From the NCBI GenBank assembly GCA_963972195.1, contig CAXATH010000002.1:310001-374000 (forward strand): DNA of 64,000 nucleotides, given 5' to 3'. The position numbers were made by a program, and so were the translations under genes. Shown here one piece after another: positions 17,454-26,441 of the stretch. How positions within the stretch are numbered: the first letter of the stretch is position 1; every line of letters starts with the position of its first letter. The notes below the pieces were generated by a model. The model saw only the letters and a program-made list of their open reading frames with translations. It did no database searches and was not told the origin of the DNA. The stretch is from Litorimonas sp963972195. Lineage in GTDB: Bacteria; Pseudomonadota; Alphaproteobacteria; Caulobacterales; Maricaulaceae.

Positions 17454-17487
17454 ATTGGTTGACAATCCTGTCTAGATTGTCGATATT
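17454..17487 (+). promoter_or_regulatory. Candidate promoter of the alginate lyase operon with overlapping operator
   Basis: TTGACA at 17459-17464 is a perfect -35 box. At 17-bp spacing GATATT (17482-17487) matches four of six -10 bases. The -35 is embedded in ATTGGTTGACAAT (17454-17466), so a bound regulator would compete directly with RNA polymerase. The PL6 start codon is 33 bases downstream of the -10. Confidence 0.55.
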
Positions 17488-17519
17488 TCCCCTATAAATA
17501 AAATATTGGGGAATTTGGT

Positions 17520-19775
17520 ATGAAACGCTTTTCGCGCCTATTGTGTATGTTCGTCTCAACGACGGCGATTATGGGGGCGACGTCTTACAGCGCCCAGGCG
17601 GAAGAGTTTCTCGTTAAAGACCAAAAATCCTTTGAAGAGATCGTAAAAGAGCTGGAGCCGGGCGATGTCGTCAAGCTCGCCAATGGAAAGTGGGAGGATT
17701 TTGAAGTCCTCTTCATCGGCGAAGGTGAAAAAGACAAGCCGATCCGATTAACCGCCGAAACCTCTGGCGAGGTTTTCCTAACGGGTCAATCCAATCTCAG
17801 AATTGCCGGAAATTATCTAGAGGTCTCAGGCCTCGTGTTTAAGGACGGCTATACCCCAACCAGCGAAGTCATCTCTTTCCGGCAGAATTCCAAGAACCTC
17901 GCAAATAACTCCCGGGTGACGGAAGTCGTCATAGATAATTATAATCAGCCCGAACGCCAGGAAGTCGATTTCTGGGTGATGATGTACGGAAAAAACAACC
18001 GTTTTGACCATAATCACATCGTTGGAAAGCGCAATAAGGGCGTGACTATGGCGGTGCGGCTCAACACCGAAGACAGCCAGGAAAACAATCACCTCATTGA
18101 TCACAATTACTTTGGGCCTCGTCAGATCCTCGGATCCAATGGCGGCGAAACCCTGAGAATTGGGACCAGTCACTATTCACGAACGGATTCGCTTACAGTC
18201 GTCGAAAATAATTATTTCGACCGATGCGACGGCGAGTTGGAAATTATTTCCAACAAATCTGGCCGGAATGTTTTCCGGAATAACACTTTCTTCCAATCCC
18301 GGGGCACCTTAACGATGCGCCACGGAAATAATAATCTTGTCGAAAACAACGTGTTTTTTGGTAATGGCGCAGACCACACCGGCGGTATTCGCGTTATCAA
18401 TGCGGGTCAAACCATCCAGAACAATTATATGGAGGGCCTCAAAGGCACTCGTTTTGGCGGGGCATTCGTCGTGATGAACGGCGTGCCGAACGGCCCTATC
18501 AATCGGTACGACCCCGTAAAAGACGCGGTCATCAAAAACAACAGCCTCATTAATAGCGATAATGTTCAGTTCGGAGCTGGAAGCGATGAAGAGCGAACCG
18601 CTGTGCCTTCGGACAGTGTTTTTGAAAGTAACTTGATCTTTAATGAAGACGGCCGGGATGTGTTCACCGTGTATGACGACATGTCTGGGATTGACTTTAC
18701 TAAGAATGTATTGGGGTCGATGGATCCGCCAGACTTTACGACGGGATTTTCTCGCGCGCGGCTCAAGATGGAGCGGGCCGAGAACGGATTAATGTATCCT
18801 CAATCCGAGATTTCTGCCGGGGTGTCTCGCGACCTTTCCGTGACACAAAAAAATCAGACCGGGGTTTCCTGGTACCCTAAAGCCGAGCCCGTGATTGCGT
18901 TTGGCTCCGGCGAAACCATAGCCGTGACTCCCGAAGAGGGGAGCTTAACTTCCGCCGTAGAGACGGCCAAAGCCGGAGACATAATTTCACTGAGCCCCGG
19001 AGACTATGTCGTTCGCAAGTTTTTGAAAATTGACAAGCCGCTAACCTTCCAAGCCGAGGGAGAGGTAAATCTCACATTTGAACGAACCACTTTGTTCGAG
19101 ATCCTCAATGGCGGGAGTCTTCAAATACAGGGCCTAAATATCTCGGGTAAATCGGCCCCTGACAATGCGGGAAATTCTGTCATCAGAACAAGCCCTTACT
19201 CCATGCTTGAAAACTACCGTTTGGAAATAATGGATACAAATTTCACAGAGATGAACGTCAATCACTCTTTCAATATCATCTCAGTTTCCAAAGGCACATT
19301 CGCAGACAATATCGCCATACGTAATTCCAGCTTTAAAGATGTCACAGGGGCAATTCTGAAGCTGGATAAGGAGACCGATGACTACGGAACCTATAATGCG
19401 GAATATTTAACCATTTTGAACTCTGATTTCGAAAGCGTCCAAGGTTCGATTGTGGATTACTATCGGGGCGGCACAGATGAGAGTACATTTGGCCCTCATT
19501 TTAATTTGAAGAATTCCAGCCTTACAAATGTCGGCAGTGGTAAACGCAACAAGACAGACTCCTCCCTTTATCTGCAAGGGGTTCAGGTGACGAATATTTC
19601 CAACAATACATTCGATGGCGTTGAGCCATTTTTGATTAAACACACCGTGGGCGAGCCCAAAACCAAAATATTCAAAAACACTTTCAAAGATACACCTGCG
19701 CCCGTCGTCGTAGAATTAAATAGCGGATTAGAGCCCACCGCTCTGATAACAGATAATGAGGGGCTAAACCGATGA
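17520..19775 (+). CDS. PL6-family alginate lyase (two parallel beta-helix domains)
   Basis: A secreted polysaccharide lyase that cleaves alginate by beta-elimination to unsaturated oligo- or monouronates. The signal peptide runs from 1 to about 27 (SAQA/EEF). The first beta-helix (about 28-400) carries the chondroitinase-B/PL6 signature. The Ca-binding set N207, E239 and E241 and the catalytic pair K246 and R267 match, at a constant offset of 26, the residues I recall for the PL6 enzyme AlyGC (N181, E213, E215, K220, R241). The second domain (about 460-751) is another right-handed beta-helix-like region, as in two-domain AlyGC-type enzymes, which are often exolytic and prefer G-blocks. It is first in a seven- to eight-gene operon, and its stop overlaps the next start by 4 bases. 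Confidence 0.92.
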   Translation: MKRFSRLLCMFVSTTAIMGATSYSAQAEEFLVKDQKSFEEIVKELEPGDVVKLANGKWEDFEVLFIGEGEKDKPIRLTAETSGEVFLTGQSNLRIAGNYLEVSGLVFKDGYTPTSEVISFRQNSKNLANNSRVTEVVIDNYNQPERQEVDFWVMMYGKNNRFDHNHIVGKRNKGVTMAVRLNTEDSQENNHLIDHNYFGPRQILGSNGGETLRIGTSHYSRTDSLTVVENNYFDRCDGELEIISNKSGRNVFRNNTFFQSRGTLTMRHGNNNLVENNVFFGNGADHTGGIRVINAGQTIQNNYMEGLKGTRFGGAFVVMNGVPNGPINRYDPVKDAVIKNNSLINSDNVQFGAGSDEERTAVPSDSVFESNLIFNEDGRDVFTVYDDMSGIDFTKNVLGSMDPPDFTTGFSRARLKMERAENGLMYPQSEISAGVSRDLSVTQKNQTGVSWYPKAEPVIAFGSGETIAVTPEEGSLTSAVETAKAGDIISLSPGDYVVRKFLKIDKPLTFQAEGEVNLTFERTTLFEILNGGSLQIQGLNISGKSAPDNAGNSVIRTSPYSMLENYRLEIMDTNFTEMNVNHSFNIISVSKGTFADNIAIRNSSFKDVTGAILKLDKETDDYGTYNAEYLTILNSDFESVQGSIVDYYRGGTDESTFGPHFNLKNSSLTNVGSGKRNKTDSSLYLQGVQVTNISNNTFDGVEPFLIKHTVGEPKTKIFKNTFKDTPAPVVVELNSGLEPTALITDNEGLNR

Positions 19776-21949
19776 GTCGCCCCGTCCTGCAGCTGGCCTC
19801 AGCTTTAGCGCTAGGCATTGTTCTGGCGTCTTGTGAGAGCCGTGCCCAAACCCGCCCCATTGCCCAGACGCCGCAGGCGGATGGGTTCGAGCAAACTCTT
19901 TCAAATGCTAAGCAGAGCCTGGACGCGCAGATGAAGTCGCCAATATCACTGCCTGTTCCGAAGGACGCAGGCGGAGGCTTTACGCACGAAAAACATAAAG
20001 AGAGCGCTAAACTGATTTATAATGCCGGGCAGCTCTATAAATTAACGGATGAGGAAAAATACGCCGACTACGCCGGAAAGTTGATGCAAGCTTACGCCGA
20101 AGTTTATCCGGGTTGGGGTCTTCATCCGGCTCAGAAAGAACAGTCACCGGGCCGAATGTTTTGGCAGAACCTGAATGAAAGCTGGTGGCTTCTTCATGTG
20201 GCGCAAGGGTATGACGCGGTCAAAGAGACACTTTCCGAAGAGCAGCGCCAGTTAATTGAAACGGATTTGCTTCGCAACATGGCGGACTTCCTATCCGACG
20301 GATCTCCTAAAACCTTCAACAAGATTCATAATCACGGTACATGGGCAACGGCAGCTGTCGGCCTAACCGGCTATGCGATAGACGATCAAGACTATGTAGA
20401 GCAGGCCTTGATGGGCTTGGATAAATCCGGAGACGCCGGCTTTCTGAAGCAAATGGAAAAGCTTTTCTCTCCGGATGGATATTATAATGAGGGGCCATAT
20501 TATCAGCGTTACGCGCTCATGCCGTTCGTCATTTTTGCTCAAGCTGTAGAGCAGAATAATCCCGAACGAAAAATTTTCGAGCGCCGCGACGGAATTCTTA
20601 AGAAGGCCATCTACACCACCATTCAGCAAAGCTATGGCGGTCTGTTCTTTCCGATAAATGACGCCTTGAAAGATAAGGGCATTGCGACGGCAGAGCTGCT
20701 GCACGGCGTCGCGATTGCCTATGACCTGACGGGCGATCCGGGACTCCTCTCAATTGCCGAAGCGCAGGGAAAATTTGTCCTGACCCCCGAAAGCCGAAAG
20801 GTTTCAAAAGATATATCGGCGGGAAAGGCAGAGCCTTTTGATTATAAAACGATGCGACTTAGAGACGGCGAAAACGGCACGGAAGGGGCCCTGGATATTA
20901 TAAGAGCGTCAAGCGATCCTAACGATCTTTCGCTAGTTGTTAAAAATACGTCTCAAGGTTTGGGCCACGGTCATTTTGATAAGCTTGGTTTCTTGCTTTA
21001 CGATGCGGGCCACGAAGTCATTCGCGACTATGGTGCAGCCCGATTTCTAAATGTTGAAGCAAAATATGGCGGACATTATCTCGCCGAAAATAACAGCTTC
21101 GCAAAGCAAACCATTGCCCATAATACTCTGGTTGTAGACGAGATCAGCCACTTCAAGGGTGATACCGAGACAGGCAATCAATACGCGCCAGCTCTGGGGA
21201 CATTTTCGAATGGCGAAACGCTCAAAATTACGTCTGCCGAAATCGACACAGCCTACGCCGATGTGGCCATGGACCGCACGATGGCGATGGTCACGGATGC
21301 GGCTTTTCCAAATCCCATCATTATCGACCTCATAGAGGGACATTCTGAAAGTTCGCATCAGTATGATCTGCCATTTTATTACAATGGTCAGCTCACAGAA
21401 ACGAATTTCGAGTTGGCGGCGGAGACTACTTTCCGTCGGCCTTTAGGCGATAAAAACGGGTATCAACATTTATGGCGTGTCGGCAGCGGGCAGGCGGTCA
21501 ACGGCTCTTCGCAAGTGACGTGGCTTTTAGATAAAAAATTCTATTCCGTGATGTCGTCTGTGCCATACAGTTCGGAAATCATCTTCGCCGAAATTGGCGC
21601 GACGGATCCAAACTTCAATTTACGCCGCGAGCCGGCCTTTATAATTCGGGCCAATTCCGCAAACGGCATTTCTATCGCGTCCGTCATCGAGCCGCACGGC
21701 GAATATAATCCGACAGTCGAGTTCACCGTAAATAGTCATTCGATTGTTAAATCCGTAGATCACTTCGAGAACGGATCCGACGATTATATTCGTATTGAGA
21801 CCAAAGACGGCGAGGTCGTAGGGCTCGGTGTGTCCGGCGACATGGCGAAAGACGCAGCTCATACAGTTGACGTGGGGGGAACCGTGATGAGCTGGACAGG
21901 GCCCTATAAACTTTTCCATTCTGAAAAACACAAAACCGGGGGGAATTAA
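19772..21949 (+). CDS. PL17-family oligoalginate lyase, lipoprotein
   Basis: An exolytic oligoalginate lyase that releases unsaturated monouronate from alginate oligosaccharides. The N-terminus is a lipoprotein signal with lipobox LASC (C21), so it is probably membrane-anchored facing the periplasm. An alpha/alpha-toroid domain (about 60-370) contains N187-H188-G189 and Y244 (EGPYYQRYA), at a constant offset of 14 from the N201, H202 and Y258 I recall for the PL17 enzyme Alg17c. A heparinase II/III-like beta-sandwich follows, with GLGHGHFDKLGF and AHNTLVVDE. The 725-residue length fits the family. The ATGA overlap with the PL6 gene implies coupled translation, and joint action explains complete depolymerisation. 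Confidence 0.92.
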   Translation: MSRPVLQLASALALGIVLASCESRAQTRPIAQTPQADGFEQTLSNAKQSLDAQMKSPISLPVPKDAGGGFTHEKHKESAKLIYNAGQLYKLTDEEKYADYAGKLMQAYAEVYPGWGLHPAQKEQSPGRMFWQNLNESWWLLHVAQGYDAVKETLSEEQRQLIETDLLRNMADFLSDGSPKTFNKIHNHGTWATAAVGLTGYAIDDQDYVEQALMGLDKSGDAGFLKQMEKLFSPDGYYNEGPYYQRYALMPFVIFAQAVEQNNPERKIFERRDGILKKAIYTTIQQSYGGLFFPINDALKDKGIATAELLHGVAIAYDLTGDPGLLSIAEAQGKFVLTPESRKVSKDISAGKAEPFDYKTMRLRDGENGTEGALDIIRASSDPNDLSLVVKNTSQGLGHGHFDKLGFLLYDAGHEVIRDYGAARFLNVEAKYGGHYLAENNSFAKQTIAHNTLVVDEISHFKGDTETGNQYAPALGTFSNGETLKITSAEIDTAYADVAMDRTMAMVTDAAFPNPIIIDLIEGHSESSHQYDLPFYYNGQLTETNFELAAETTFRRPLGDKNGYQHLWRVGSGQAVNGSSQVTWLLDKKFYSVMSSVPYSSEIIFAEIGATDPNFNLRREPAFIIRANSANGISIASVIEPHGEYNPTVEFTVNSHSIVKSVDHFENGSDDYIRIETKDGEVVGLGVSGDMAKDAAHTVDVGGTVMSWTGPYKLFHSEKHKTGGN

Positions 21950-21951
21950 TC

Positions 21952-22311
21952 ATGCAAAGTCCGAACTTTCTATTTGGAGACAAGGTCCCGTTTGAAGACG
22001 TCGACCCCGGTATTAAACGCCAGATTCTCGGCCATAATGACGAGCTGATGCTGGTGAAGGCGGTTTTTGAAGCCGGCGCTGAAGGCTATCAGCACGAGCA
22101 TTATCATTCTCAGGTTTCCTATGTGGAGAGCGGAGTTTTCGACGTTACAATAGACGGCGTCACCAAACGCCAGACCGCTGGCGATAGCTATTTTATTCCG
22201 CCGCATGTGCGCCACGGCGCTGTCTGTATCGAAGCGGGAGCATTACTCGACATGTTTTCGCCCATTCGCGAGGACTTTTTCGAAAATTATAAAAAAGGGG
22301 AAACGTCGTGA
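21952..22311 (+). CDS. kdgF: KdgF-like cupin, unsaturated uronate linearising enzyme
   Basis: A 119-residue single-domain cupin. KdgF enzymes convert the cyclic 4,5-unsaturated monouronate released by lyases into the open-chain keto sugar (DEHU for alginate, DKI for pectin). Expected metal ligands are H48, H50 (QHEHYHSQ), Q54 and H88 (IPPHVRHG). The C-terminal MFSPIREDF segment is characteristic of KdgF. It starts 2 bases after the PL17 stop and overlaps the transporter start by 4 bases (GTGA). Its place between lyase and transporter suggests linearisation before or during uptake, but no signal peptide is visible, so the protein is probably cytoplasmic. Confidence 0.9.
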   Translation: MQSPNFLFGDKVPFEDVDPGIKRQILGHNDELMLVKAVFEAGAEGYQHEHYHSQVSYVESGVFDVTIDGVTKRQTAGDSYFIPPHVRHGAVCIEAGALLDMFSPIREDFFENYKKGETS

Positions 22312-23624
22312 AAGGGAATCTACGCTGGTTTGTTGTCGGTCTCGTCGCCTTGGCGACGATCATAAATTATATTGATCGCCAAACCTTAAATGTCCTGTGG
22401 CCAAATCATATTGCGCCCGATTTATTTCCAGATATGGACGCCGATGGGCATAAACATATTCTGGGTATTATCTCTGTCGTCTTTATCTTTTCATATGCCA
22501 TTGGACAGGCTATTTTTGGTAAGATTTTCGATTGGATTGGAACGCGTCTGGGCTTTGTCCTCTCCATCGGTGTGTGGTCGGTTGCGACGGCATTGCACGC
22601 CTTTGCGCAGGGCATTTTGACCTTCAGCTTCTTTCGAGCTCTTTTGGGTGTGGCCGAGGCCGGAAACTGGCCAGGCGCGGCAAAAGCCAATGCCGAATGG
22701 TTCCCGGTCAATGAACGGGCTCTGGCGCAGGGGATATTTAACTCCGGCGCGGCTATTGGCGGAATTATTTCAATTCCGCTGATTGCCTATCTCGCCATCG
22801 TCATGGATTGGAAATTGATTTTCATCCTCGTCGGCGGCGTTGGTCTAGTCTGGCTCGTGCCTTGGTTGGTTATCGTGAAAGCTCCGCCCAGATATCATTC
22901 ATGGCTTACAGATGAAGAGCGGGAATATATCCTCAGCGGACAAATCAACGAGGATTTAAACGAAGACGGCAATCTCGACGGCGGGTATAATCCGTCCACC
23001 GCAGAGCTGCTCTCTCGCAAACAAAGCTGGGGCGTAATCATTGCCTCGGCCGCGATTGATCCGATCTGGTGGTTATTCATTATCTGGATCCCGACCTATC
23101 TTTTCGAAGTCCACGGCTTTGATATTAAACAACTCGCCGCATCCGGTTGGCTCCCTTATGTGGGCGCGATGCTGGGGGCGTGGTTTGGCGGCCTTCTGGC
23201 GCAGAACCGCTTCAAGGCAGGCTGGAGTGTCAACAGAACACGAAAATTTACCATCACATTGGGCTGTTTGATCATGTTGCCGGCTTTGCTGGCCATGTCT
23301 GTCGCCGTCACGCCTGTGCTGGCTCTCACACTAATGTTCATCATCTTGTTCGGTTTTCAAACCGCTATTGGCAATGTCCAAACATTGCCCAGTGATTTTT
23401 ACGGCGGCAAAACGGTAGGCACCTTGTCTGGCTTTGCCGGAATGGCTGCCAAGTTCGCCGCTGCCGGGCTGACCTATCTGGTGCCCGTGCTGACATTAGG
23501 CGCAAATTACACACCCGTCTTTGTATTAGGCGCAGTATTGGCCCTCACCGCAATTGCGAGCGTCTGGATACTATGCGGCAATATTGGCCCACTAAAACCC
23601 GTCGGTTACCGATCGGCTCCTTAA
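22308..23624 (+). CDS. MFS transporter, hexuronate/ACS-family type
   Basis: A 438-residue major facilitator with about 12 membrane segments, of the anion:cation symporter group that includes ExuT-like hexuronate carriers. The first helix has INYIDRQTLNVLWP, the family hallmark. A cytoplasmic loop near the middle is charged (HSWLTDEEREYI). The start is a GTG overlapping the kdgF stop by 4 bases. Within this operon it most likely imports unsaturated or linearised alginate monouronate across the inner membrane, in place of the ABC system of Sphingomonas A1. The substrate is inferred from context. Confidence 0.85.
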   Translation: MKGNLRWFVVGLVALATIINYIDRQTLNVLWPNHIAPDLFPDMDADGHKHILGIISVVFIFSYAIGQAIFGKIFDWIGTRLGFVLSIGVWSVATALHAFAQGILTFSFFRALLGVAEAGNWPGAAKANAEWFPVNERALAQGIFNSGAAIGGIISIPLIAYLAIVMDWKLIFILVGGVGLVWLVPWLVIVKAPPRYHSWLTDEEREYILSGQINEDLNEDGNLDGGYNPSTAELLSRKQSWGVIIASAAIDPIWWLFIIWIPTYLFEVHGFDIKQLAASGWLPYVGAMLGAWFGGLLAQNRFKAGWSVNRTRKFTITLGCLIMLPALLAMSVAVTPVLALTLMFIILFGFQTAIGNVQTLPSDFYGGKTVGTLSGFAGMAAKFAAAGLTYLVPVLTLGANYTPVFVLGAVLALTAIASVWILCGNIGPLKPVGYRSAP

Positions 23625-23666
23625 AACTTAACTTTCACCTTCACATTTAAAGAAACAGGAAAAATC

Positions 23667-24422
23667 ATGACAAATCTAAAAGGAAAAGTCGCTATTGTGA
23701 CAGGTGGAACACGCGATATTGGTCGCTCTTGTTCCATCAAATTGGCCGAAGCCGGAGCGCACGTTGTCGTCAATTACCACAGCAATAAAGACGCGGGCGA
23801 TGAGACCGTGGCCACGATTGAAAAGAACGGCGGCAAGGCCATTCTGGTGAAAGGCGACATGACTAAAAAAGCCGATGTCGACAACTTGGTTGCCGAAGCC
23901 CGCAAGGCTTTTGGTGGCAATATTGATATTCTGGTCAATAATGTAGGCGGTCTCGTGGCTCGTAAGAAACTTGCGGAAATGGACGAAGAGTTTTTGAACA
24001 AAGTTATGTCGTTGAACATGAACTCGACATTCCTGGCCACACAGGCCGCTGTGCCGCATATGCCGTCCGGGAGCGCTATCGTTAATCTGGCCTCTCTGGC
24101 TGGCCGCGACGGCGGCGGCGGCGGCGCGTCTGCTTATTCTGTTTCCAAAGGTGCCGTTGTGACTTTCACGCGGTCAATGGCAAAAGAGCTCGGTCCGCAA
24201 GGCATTCGCGTCAACGCGCTTTGCCCCGGCATGATCGACACGACATTCCATGATACATTTACGCCGGACGCCGCGCGTAAAAACGTGGAAGCTTCTGTAC
24301 CTCTGCGCCGTCAAGGGCATCCGGATGATTGCGCCGATACGGTCGTCTACCTCGCCTCTGATGCATCCAGCTACATCACAGGCGCAAATATCGACATTAA
24401 CGGCGGCATGTTCTTCTCATAG
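23667..24422 (+). CDS. SDR oxidoreductase, probable DEHU reductase
   Basis: A 251-residue short-chain dehydrogenase. The cofactor motif is TGGTRDIG (12-19), NNVGG lies at 91-95, and the catalytic residues are S143, Y157 and K161 (SAYSVSKGA). In alginate operons an SDR or related enzyme (A1-R, DehR) reduces 4-deoxy-L-erythro-5-hexoseulose uronate to 2-keto-3-deoxygluconate, and this is the only reductase in the locus. That assignment therefore follows from pathway completeness. An ambiguous second-strand end (NYHSN) suggests NADPH preference, but this is weak. A 42-base gap separates it from the transporter gene. General names such as glucose or 3-oxoacyl-ACP dehydrogenase could be given by similarity alone. 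Confidence 0.8.
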   Translation: MTNLKGKVAIVTGGTRDIGRSCSIKLAEAGAHVVVNYHSNKDAGDETVATIEKNGGKAILVKGDMTKKADVDNLVAEARKAFGGNIDILVNNVGGLVARKKLAEMDEEFLNKVMSLNMNSTFLATQAAVPHMPSGSAIVNLASLAGRDGGGGGASAYSVSKGAVVTFTRSMAKELGPQGIRVNALCPGMIDTTFHDTFTPDAARKNVEASVPLRRQGHPDDCADTVVYLASDASSYITGANIDINGGMFFS

Positions 24423-24426
24423 AATT

Positions 24427-25068
24427 ATGACCGAAAAACTATTCACTCGACTATCACAGGCGCCCGTCGTGCCTCTGGTTCAGTCCAATGACCCTGAAGA
24501 AGCCATTGCTGTTTCGAAGGCCTTATTGGGGGGCGGTCTCCAAGTATTGGAGGTCGTCCTCAGAACTGAAGCGGCCTTTGACTGCCTGAACGCTATTACC
24601 AATGCGTTTCCAAAGGCCCTCGTCGGAGCCGGAACGGTCTTGTCAGCAAAACACGCGGAACAGGCGATAGAAGCCGGGGCTAAGTTTATTGTTTCGCCGG
24701 GACTGAACGAAGGTGTTGTTGCTATGGCCAATGAACATGACCTGCCGATACTACCGGGGATTGCTACCGCGACCGAGCTCCAAACGGCTTGGAATATAGG
24801 GCTTCGTACCGTAAAATTTTTTCCGGCGAGTCTCGCAGGCGGCCCTAAAATGCTAAGGGCTCTGTCATCCGTATTTCGTGATGTTCGCTTTATGCCGACA
24901 GGAGGAGTGAACGCCGAAAACCTTATGGATTATCTTGATATTCCGGCCATCATTGCTTGCGGCGGTAGTTGGTTGACCCCTATGGGAGCCATTCAAAAGC
25001 GGGACTTTCAAGCCATTGAAGAATTGTCTCGCGAAGCCCTGAATATCGTTCAGAACAGAGAGAAATAG
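24427..25068 (+). CDS. eda: KDPG / KHG aldolase
   Basis: A class I aldolase of 213 residues that splits 2-keto-3-deoxy-6-phosphogluconate into pyruvate and glyceraldehyde-3-phosphate. The Schiff-base lysine is K130 (TVKFFPA), the catalytic glutamate is E42 (LEVVLRT), and the phosphate-binding GGV is in MPTGGVNAEN. I start it at the ATG at 24427, 4 bases after the SDR stop; the frame is open further upstream but overlaps the SDR. It acts after KDG kinase, which is encoded 2 bases downstream. The enzyme also serves the Entner-Doudoroff pathway, so it may have a second role. Confidence 0.92.
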   Translation: MTEKLFTRLSQAPVVPLVQSNDPEEAIAVSKALLGGGLQVLEVVLRTEAAFDCLNAITNAFPKALVGAGTVLSAKHAEQAIEAGAKFIVSPGLNEGVVAMANEHDLPILPGIATATELQTAWNIGLRTVKFFPASLAGGPKMLRALSSVFRDVRFMPTGGVNAENLMDYLDIPAIIACGGSWLTPMGAIQKRDFQAIEELSREALNIVQNREK

Positions 25069-25070
25069 TT

Positions 25071-26003
25071 ATGCCGGGCGTAAAGATTGCTCTTATGGGC
25101 GAAGCGATGCTGGAATTAACGCACCCGACAGGGCAGGGCGCAAAACTGTCCTATGGCGGAGATATTTTAAACACCTCAATTTATCTGGCGCGTCTGGGGG
25201 TGCTCCCCCAATTGGTAACCGCCTTGGGGCGTGACCCATATTCAGATGGCTTGGTAAAAGATTGGCAGCGTGAATGTGTCCAGGTTTCGCATGTGTTGCG
25301 GGACCCGGAGCGTTTGCCTGGAATTTACGCCGTACAAACCGACCATCAGGGCGAGCGGTCATTTTATTATTGGCGGCAAAATAGTGCTGCCCGAAACTTT
25401 TTCAACTTGGATGGTTCCGACTCTTCGGTTGAATATATGAGGCAAGTTGACTGGTTCTATATTTCTGGAATTACCCTGTCGATTTTCAATGAATCTGAGC
25501 GGGCGCAACTGGCTGAGATTGCTAAAAGTGTCAAAGCGAGAGGCGGTCAGGTTGCTTTTGATCCGAATTACCGACCGAATGGATGGCCGAACCATGAAAC
25601 GGCCCGCAAAGCCATTGAAAAATTTGCGACCCATGCAACCTTGATGCTGGCAACCATCGACGATGAAAATCTTCTTTACGGCCAAATGCCGGGCGAAGCA
25701 CATGTTGCGCGCTGGCATGAGCTCGGCGTAAATACCGTGGTCTTGAAATGTGGGCCGCGGGGCGCGATCATTTATGAAAAAGGGCTAGAGGCGCAAAAAG
25801 TCCCTGTCGCGGTGTGCGAACAACCTGTTGATACAACGGGCGCCGGAGACAGTTTCAACGCCGGTTTCATCTTCGCAAAATGTCGTAACCATGACAATGT
25901 AAAGGCCGCCCAAGCCGGCAACCTTCTTGCCAGTCATGTCATTCGCCACCCGGGCGCGATTATGCCGATCGCCCATATGCCGGATATAACGACGGCTTTG
26001 TAA
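25071..26003 (+). CDS. kdgK: 2-keto-3-deoxygluconate kinase (PfkB family)
   Basis: Phosphorylates KDG to KDPG with ATP in the cytoplasm. The 310-residue length is normal for PfkB sugar kinases. The N-terminal GEAMLELT and the GGDILNTSIYLARLG sugar-binding segment are typical of KdgK. The C-terminal PfkB signature DTTGAGDSFNAGF has D260 as the catalytic base. It is the last gene of the alginate operon and starts 2 bases after the aldolase stop. Downstream is a large hairpin at 26007-26036. With the reductase and aldolase it completes alginate catabolism to central metabolites. Confidence 0.92.
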   Translation: MPGVKIALMGEAMLELTHPTGQGAKLSYGGDILNTSIYLARLGVLPQLVTALGRDPYSDGLVKDWQRECVQVSHVLRDPERLPGIYAVQTDHQGERSFYYWRQNSAARNFFNLDGSDSSVEYMRQVDWFYISGITLSIFNESERAQLAEIAKSVKARGGQVAFDPNYRPNGWPNHETARKAIEKFATHATLMLATIDDENLLYGQMPGEAHVARWHELGVNTVVLKCGPRGAIIYEKGLEAQKVPVAVCEQPVDTTGAGDSFNAGFIFAKCRNHDNVKAAQAGNLLASHVIRHPGAIMPIAHMPDITTAL

Positions 26004-26441
26004 TTTGTTCCGCCGACACAGTCAGCGGTTCGGAACTTCGTCGTATTTGATTCCACCTTTAAATCCAGACACTTCGTCCATCCAAACTGCGAGAAGGCCT
26101 TTGTCACCGACCTCTACCAGGTTTGCCTCAGGCTTCGCCCGGCGCCGGGGTCGTTTAACCTTTACCCGCCTTCTTCGGCACTCACTGTCCCACCTCATAT
26201 AAACCGACCAAACTAAGAACGCCCGCCGCCGTGTGGATGGAGGAAAAGGTTATAACAGGGGTAAAAGGGAGATTGAGAAATTTAAGTTTTCTAGAAAGCC
26301 AAACTCGAATTATTTTAAAATACGGCTGCCACGCCGGCAAAAACGATTCTGGAGTCAAGGCTAAAACTCTCAAGAAAGCCCATTCGTATTCTGCAGATCA
26401 GAGTTCTCTAAATCTTTGAAATATAGAATATTTTTCAAACC
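26004..26441. other. Intergenic region after the alginate operon
   Basis: This 438-base gap lies between kdgK and the converging lipoprotein gene. Apart from the hairpin at 26007-26036 I find no gene, tRNA, repeat or promoter I can support. Short open frames on both strands lack ribosome sites and family likeness. Confidence 0.55.
26007..26036 (+). terminator. Hairpin at the end of the alginate operon
   Basis: Two alternative pairings are possible: an outer GTTCCG/CGGAAC pair and an inner CCGCCGAC/GTCAGCGG stem with one mismatch. It begins 4 bases after the kdgK stop. There is no U tract, so termination efficiency is uncertain. Confidence 0.4.

Noticed and set aside
24250..24426. Upstream extension of the KDPG aldolase frame into the SDR gene
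   Set aside because: The added residues have no aldolase likeness and overlap the conserved SDR C-terminus; the ATG at 24427 gives the normal N-terminus.
26004..26441. Search for a tRNA or small gene in the gap after kdgK
   Set aside because: No T-loop GGTTCRA element in a cloverleaf context, and short frames lack ribosome sites.
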